Shown here: piece after piece, positions 36,976 to 41,193 of the stretch
Layout: every line of letters starts with the position of its first letter
Position numbering within the stretch: the stretch's first letter is position 1
Virus record (IMG/VR): IMGVR_UViG_3300023179_000219
Coordinates: 1 to 41,193 of that record
Reading direction: 5' to 3' (one strand)
Source: a virus
Length of the DNA: 41,193 nt
The notes under the pieces: generated by a model
The model's input: the letters and a program-made list of their open reading frames with translations, nothing else
Databases searched by the model: none
Told to the model about the DNA's origin: nothing
Translations under genes and position numbers: made by a program

Positions 36976-37878
36976 TTAGTCGTCTTGGGACATTTGCTTT
37001 CGAAGTTTTTTAATATCTTCTAGGCTGGTAACCGCCTTTTTCCCCGGTGTGCCGCTCCCGCCGCTCACCTGTGGAATTACCTTAGGCGCTTCAACAACTG
37101 GAGCTGAAGGTTGATTCAAAAACGGTGCGTAATCCCTTACCACCGATTGCATCAACTCAGCAGGAGGAACATGTCTTCCCAGACTGCCCACCATTGCCTC
37201 ACCTGTTGCCATCACCTTTTTCTTGAAGGCCCCACTCCCGTAGGCACCGTCATAGGCGTCTTTGAGTTTCTTATATTCGGCTTTCCCAAGCTCCATATCC
37301 AACTCAAAGTCAGTTCTACGCGCGAGCTCCCGCTCGGCGTCCATCTGAAATTTTTGATTTTCTGCAAGCAGCTTCTCGTTTTGAACTTGGAGCTGCCTTT
37401 TTGCTTCCCATTCTGCGCGTTGTTCTGGGGGAAGCTTTTGTCTGTCAAGCTTGGCCTTAACAAGGTCAAACAACATGTCGTCCTTGTATCCAAGCACCTC
37501 GAGTACTCTTTCATGATCACCTTTTTGAAACAAAGATGATAGCTGTTCCACAGCCTTAACTGTCTCTTCGTACTCAGTCGCCTTCTGCTTCCACTTAGGG
37601 AATGCTTCAAGCTGCTGAATAGCTTCAATAACTTTTTGATTAGAATCTTTATCCTTCACAAGAGGACGCCAAAACTCTTCAAGCTCTTTTTCTTGGCCAT
37701 CAAAAGTATACTTCCAAGAAGGTTGAAATTGCGTCTGAGCAATGTTCTCGGGTGTAAGTTGCGCAGCTTCAACTGCGGCATCAGACTTAGCAGGAGCAGC
37801 AGGTGCTGCCTCTGGTGCAGCCACTACATCTGCACCCTTATCTGTACTTGTTGTTTCTGTTACTTGTTCTTGTGACAT
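36976..37878 (-). CDS. Capsid scaffold protein, 300 residues
   Basis: An acidic start (TETTSTDKGADVVAAPEAAPAAPAKSDAAVEAAQ) leads to a helical, coiled-coil body: WKQKATEYEETVKAVEQLSSLFQKGDHERVLEVLGYKDDMLFDLVKAKLDRQKLPPEQRAEWEAKRQLQVQNEKLLAENQKFQMDAERELARR. The C-terminus is basic and short (KKAVTSLEDIKKLRKQMSQDD). Position between portal and capsid and the overall composition match podovirus scaffold proteins, which shape the procapsid and then leave. The start has GGAGGGAG upstream. Confidence 0.8.
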   Translation of the reverse strand: MSQEQVTETTSTDKGADVVAAPEAAPAAPAKSDAAVEAAQLTPENIAQTQFQPSWKYTFDGQEKELEEFWRPLVKDKDSNQKVIEAIQQLEAFPKWKQKATEYEETVKAVEQLSSLFQKGDHERVLEVLGYKDDMLFDLVKAKLDRQKLPPEQRAEWEAKRQLQVQNEKLLAENQKFQMDAERELARRTDFELDMELGKAEYKKLKDAYDGAYGSGAFKKKVMATGEAMVGSLGRHVPPAELMQSVVRDYAPFLNQPSAPVVEAPKVIPQVSGGSGTPGKKAVTSLEDIKKLRKQMSQDD

Positions 37879-37919
37879 ATCGACTCTCCCTCCATCAGTC
37901 GAAACTATTTTGCTGGCAC

Positions 37920-39917
37920 CTACATCATCCCTGACGTAGGCCCCGTAACGACTGGGTTAATTATCTCCGCATTCGCACCTTGCGCTTGCGGTATATTTTC
38001 ATGAGAGATTTGAGACTCAGCCACGACCTCTTCAGGTATCTGCAAAGCCTGTTGCTTAAAGGTTCCTTGTTCTTCAAGCTTTCGAACCAACCAATCAACC
38101 GCTGCGTAAGGGATACGCGCTCGACGAGTTCTGTCGGGGTTGTTGGGGTCTGTTACATAATAATCCACTCCGATAAGTGCGCCGCCATCAGGAATAAAAC
38201 CAGAAGCAGCTCTTTGTACTGCTTCTTTTTTAGCCTGTTCAGCTTCCATTCGAAGTTGGATTTGTTGTTCGTAGTTACCTTGGATAAATGGATGCAAGAA
38301 CCTAAAGTCAGGCTCCGTCATGCGCTTGGAAAGACGCGAAACAATGTATTCGTTTTTATCAAACGGGAATACAGGCGGCATCTCTCCACGATCAAGGGAT
38401 AAAATTAAATTGTTTGCAATCTCATAATCCATAGTCAGATCTGAGAAAGATTCATCAATATTTGCGTATGGAAGTTGTTTAATTAATTTTCCAACTGAAG
38501 CCTGATCAAGATTTGATCCAACGTACTGAAGAATGTTGGTGAAAACAATTTGTCTTCCAAGCTTAGTCTCAACATCATCAGACTGCGGCTCAATATCAAT
38601 CATGATAGCTCTTGGGTTGGTATTCTTGAACTCAGAGATATTAATCTGTTCACTCTTACCAACAGCCATCACATAGTCTTGCTCCTCGTAATACAAACGA
38701 GCCATGTCAATCGAAGTTTCTGCCACTTGTTTTAAAAAGCTTTGAAAACGAGTGATAACTCGAACAATCTTTCTTTTCTGAGAAGCGGCTCTATATAACA
38801 ACGTGTGAGGCTCAAGGTTAGCCTGCATTTCATCTTCATCAGAGAGATCTTCCATAGCGTACATCTCTTTAATCTGAGAGAGCATGTAATCCACATACTG
38901 CTCACCTGATCTACCAGGGAGCACTGTGGGAGCAGAACCAGAAACGGTGATACCTCTGATGCCGGGCAGTTGAACACCCGCAGACATCTTGGCTCCGTTT
39001 TGCAAAATCAACTTATCATCACCTAAAGTGATCTGAGTGTTGGCAATCGCAGATGCACATCGATTGATCTCAATTTGCATCGGACGCAAAGGATCAGTCA
39101 TGGCCATGCCGCGTGGCTTGGTCTGAATATATTCGTATCTCTGGCCTAAAAGTGGGAATATCCCACCAGGCAGCTCGCCTTCATCTAAGATTAGGCCAGG
39201 GATCTGAATGTAGTAGTACCCGTTAGGATACTCAGCGCAAGGTCTGAAATACCACTCTCGTAGCATTGTCTCGCCTTTTTTGTTCATGCGGTACTCACCC
39301 TCTTGAAACACTAAAAATGTTTCATCGGGCGTTTCTTTTATTTTTTCTGCTGCATCAGGAAACTGAGATTGAAGGTCTTTGTGGTTGACCATCTTTCTTA
39401 GAATCAAGAACGGAGATGACTTAATGTTCTTGGCAGAAGGTGATCTTAATACGTTAAAACCATACACATCTTCGAACATGATTTTTCTGCTGCCAGGATT
39501 AAAAACAACTTTAGTCCAAACTTCTCCGATGCCAGGAAAGTCATCTGCCCATTCGGCCAGAAGTGACTGAAAATCGTTTTTCTCTTTAATATCCATCCAA
39601 ACAGACTGGCAAAGCTCAGCTGCTTTCTGGTCTTGAAGTTCTCGCTCGTGCTTAGGTTTTACGTGTACACCAGGCGCAAGAATAATAATCTGATTAGCGC
39701 GTTGTCTTACCATCTTACCGATATGGTTTTTAGTAAGTCTTAGTTTGGTGTCGGTGTTAATCTCACGACTAGCTCTGATGGCAGCAAAAGCTCCACCTTC
39801 TCTATGGTAGTGTTCACCTGCGACAAGTTTTAAACTTGTACGCATCTTGGAAAATTCTTTTTTATCTGATTGGTCTGCTTCTGCGAAAAGCTTATCTAAA
39901 TCAGCGGCTGTTTTCAT
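37920..39917 (-). CDS. Portal protein, 665 residues
   Basis: The length and sequence match podovirus (P22-type) portals: FSKMRTSLKLVAGEHYHREGG...LTKNHIGKMVRQRANQII near the start, VWMDIKEKNDFQSLLAEWADDFPGIGEVWTKVVFNPGSRKIMFEDVYGFNVLRSP in the wing, PLRPMQIEINRCASAIANTQITLGDDKLILQNGAKM in the clip/stem part, and a helical C-terminal barrel-like end (MEAEQAKKEAVQRAASGFIPDGG). It should form the dodecameric ring that takes in DNA from the terminase. It follows directly (one-base overlap) a small gene behind the terminase. Confidence 0.88.
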   Translation of the reverse strand: MKTAADLDKLFAEADQSDKKEFSKMRTSLKLVAGEHYHREGGAFAAIRASREINTDTKLRLTKNHIGKMVRQRANQIIILAPGVHVKPKHERELQDQKAAELCQSVWMDIKEKNDFQSLLAEWADDFPGIGEVWTKVVFNPGSRKIMFEDVYGFNVLRSPSAKNIKSSPFLILRKMVNHKDLQSQFPDAAEKIKETPDETFLVFQEGEYRMNKKGETMLREWYFRPCAEYPNGYYYIQIPGLILDEGELPGGIFPLLGQRYEYIQTKPRGMAMTDPLRPMQIEINRCASAIANTQITLGDDKLILQNGAKMSAGVQLPGIRGITVSGSAPTVLPGRSGEQYVDYMLSQIKEMYAMEDLSDEDEMQANLEPHTLLYRAASQKRKIVRVITRFQSFLKQVAETSIDMARLYYEEQDYVMAVGKSEQINISEFKNTNPRAIMIDIEPQSDDVETKLGRQIVFTNILQYVGSNLDQASVGKLIKQLPYANIDESFSDLTMDYEIANNLILSLDRGEMPPVFPFDKNEYIVSRLSKRMTEPDFRFLHPFIQGNYEQQIQLRMEAEQAKKEAVQRAASGFIPDGGALIGVDYYVTDPNNPDRTRRARIPYAAVDWLVRKLEEQGTFKQQALQIPEEVVAESQISHENIPQAQGANAEIINPVVTGPTSGMM

Positions 39918-40180
39918 TATTCAGTCTTGGCTCTCACAAGGGCGTCTTCGTAAGCAGCAGGGTCTTCCATGAGCAGCTCATCGAGCTTATCATTGGTCAC
40001 ACCGCTAGCATCTTGTGATAGCCCATCTCCCTCAATGCTAGATTGTACTTTATTTTTGCTAGCACTTACAGGCCACCGATTAAAATGGATCACAAGCTCA
40101 CCTGACTTGAAAAACGATACTCCATTCTCACAGCAAGATTCGAGTATCTCCTTGAGACTTAGTCCATATAACTCTGCCAA
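39917..40180 (-). CDS. Small protein between terminase and portal, 87 residues
   Basis: TTG start at 40180 with AGGAG eight bases upstream; the start lies inside the terminase gene (22-base overlap). MAELYGLSLKEILESCCENGVSFFKSGELVIHFNRWPVSASKNKVQSSIEGDGLSQDASGVTNDKLDELLMEDPAAYEDALVRAKTE: a small folded front part and an acidic helical tail. Small genes of unknown function are usual in this place; it may assist packaging. Confidence 0.62.
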   Translation of the reverse strand: MAELYGLSLKEILESCCENGVSFFKSGELVIHFNRWPVSASKNKVQSSIEGDGLSQDASGVTNDKLDELLMEDPAAYEDALVRAKTE

Positions 40181-41193
40181 AAGTGAATCTCCTCTTGAAC
40201 TGAAGAGTCCATCGCTTCTGCTAGCAGTCTATCTGCTTGAGAGCGCAACTCATCTATTGTCAAAAACTTATCAACCTTGGGACTTAAAAGTCCCTCCCCA
40301 CTTAGGTTGCTACCATGCGTGTTGATCACATTCCAATCAAAGCCTGCTGCATTTATCGCGTAGCGCAAGGCATCGAACAAATCATCTCGCACATAACGCT
40401 TGTTATAGTTGACCTCTAAGCTTGATAGCTCGTCTGCTAGCTTAAACCCAGCCAAGAACTCATCAGGAATGTTGTCCCGAAACTGATCATCTGAGCCTGT
40501 GTGCATAATCAAAAGTCTGTTGGTCTTAAACAGTGTGGAGATAAGCTCAATCCCTGACTTGCGATCCTTGTCCGCCTTGTTAAACGGAAAGCCTGCTTGT
40601 GATGCGAATGTAGACAAGTCGCGAGCAGCCCAATCGTAGAACACAAAATCAACCCTGTGTGTACCTTCAGCCATCTGCTTGTACTTATCGATGACATCCT
40701 TGCACGTTGTAACAACACCATCACCTCGCCAAGCACGAATAACTCTTCCCTCTGTCTTGGTAGGGTTAATAGCCACAAACACAATCGACGAAGGGTGTCC
40801 CGTGTTACCACCCGATCCATAATCAAGGCCTACATACACCATCCAATCATCAGGAACGCGGTAGTATGGTACAAGATGCTGCTCTCTTGAAAAAGTAGGG
40901 ATTAAAAGCCCTTCATCCTTAACAAAGCGACCTAGTACACGTCGCTGCACTTCAATATCACTGGTACAGCGCTGAATAGTTTCTTGAATGCGATCATTAG
41001 TCCACTTAGAAGCAGTGCCATCTGCATAGGTCTGACAGTCGTAAAGAGAAACCTGCCATACACGCGCCTCTTTTTGCCACTTCTTCTTATCTTCAACCAC
41101 TTCTTTCCAGAAGGTCTGTCCAAGCGTTGCGGTGAAAACAAACCACATGTAACCACGCGTTCCATTCACTCGCATTTGAAGCTCTGGCAACAA
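40159..41193 (-). CDS. Terminase large subunit, C-terminal part
   Basis: The reading frame enters from beyond the right edge, so the ATPase Walker motifs are not visible; 344 residues remain. FTATLGQTFW is the coupling motif, and the RNase H-like nuclease has its acidic residues at VGLDYGSGG, FVFYDWAARD and RDDLFDALRYA. The enzyme cuts phage concatemers and pumps DNA through the portal. It is followed by a small gene and the portal, the usual order. The window edge is the only truncation seen. Confidence 0.92.
   Translation of the reverse strand: MLPELQMRVNGTRGYMWFVFTATLGQTFWKEVVEDKKKWQKEARVWQVSLYDCQTYADGTASKWTNDRIQETIQRCTSDIEVQRRVLGRFVKDEGLLIPTFSREQHLVPYYRVPDDWMVYVGLDYGSGGNTGHPSSIVFVAINPTKTEGRVIRAWRGDGVVTTCKDVIDKYKQMAEGTHRVDFVFYDWAARDLSTFASQAGFPFNKADKDRKSGIELISTLFKTNRLLIMHTGSDDQFRDNIPDEFLAGFKLADELSSLEVNYNKRYVRDDLFDALRYAINAAGFDWNVINTHGSNLSGEGLLSPKVDKFLTIDELRSQADRLLAEAMDSSVQEEIHFWQSYMD

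Noticed and set aside
1-41193. CRISPR array or insertion sequence
   Set aside because: No regularly spaced repeats of 25-40 bases and no transposase gene or terminal inverted repeats were found.

Overview
The window is most of the genome of a temperate, short-tailed (podovirus-like) bacteriophage. Late genes encode a terminase large subunit (cut off by the right edge), portal, acidic scaffold, major capsid protein, head decoration-type proteins, a gp4-like connector, a large tail hub or stabilisation protein, two fibres and a set of Gly/Ala/Gln-rich putative ejection proteins. No tail tube or tape measure gene is visible. The host is probably Gram-negative, because the phage encodes at least six proteins with lipoprotein signal peptides and a possible membrane-linked lysis set. 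I cannot name the host; heavy use of small lipoproteins would suit a Bdellovibrio-like host, but that is only a guess.

Layout. 1-2047 (minus): a cut-off lipoprotein, a lysozyme-like lipoprotein and the tyrosine integrase. 2161-2205 is the 3' half of a tRNA-Arg(UCU), read as attP because phage genes lie on both sides. 2212-6278 (minus): a tight operon of small accessory genes, including an HTH protein and a GH114-like lipoprotein. 6279-6946 is a control region with divergent promoters and seven copies of the palindrome GCTAGC. 6947-10117 (plus): early genes, including a catalytic-domain-only tyrosine recombinase and two tandem ribbon-helix-helix-like proteins. 10118-10446 holds a cluster of GTCGCA repeats around an (AT)n tract, a candidate origin. 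10447-12687 (minus) is a PrimPol-DUF3987 primase-helicase. 12757-18083 (plus) is a recombination/replication block: Sak4-like ATPase, SSB-like protein, SF2 helicase, VRR-NUC nuclease, YqaJ exonuclease, two freestanding HNH endonucleases and an HExxH protein. 18086-41193 (minus) is the late operon.

The most striking element is at 36644-36906. The major capsid gene is interrupted after only 32 nt by a 263-nt intron with group I features: U at the 5' splice site, terminal G, guide sequence giving P1 and P10, and a P3-P9 fold with an extra P7.1 hairpin. It has no open reading frame. Splicing joins an ATG exon with a good ribosome binding site to the capsid body and gives a 417-residue protein with a family-typical N-terminus.

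How the genes fit together: the integrase and att site support lysogeny, the GCTAGC-rich region probably controls divergent early transcription, the primase-helicase plus Sak4/SSB/YqaJ set replicates and recombines DNA with a host polymerase (no phage polymerase is seen in the window), and the leftward late operon builds the virion and carries a probable lysis set.
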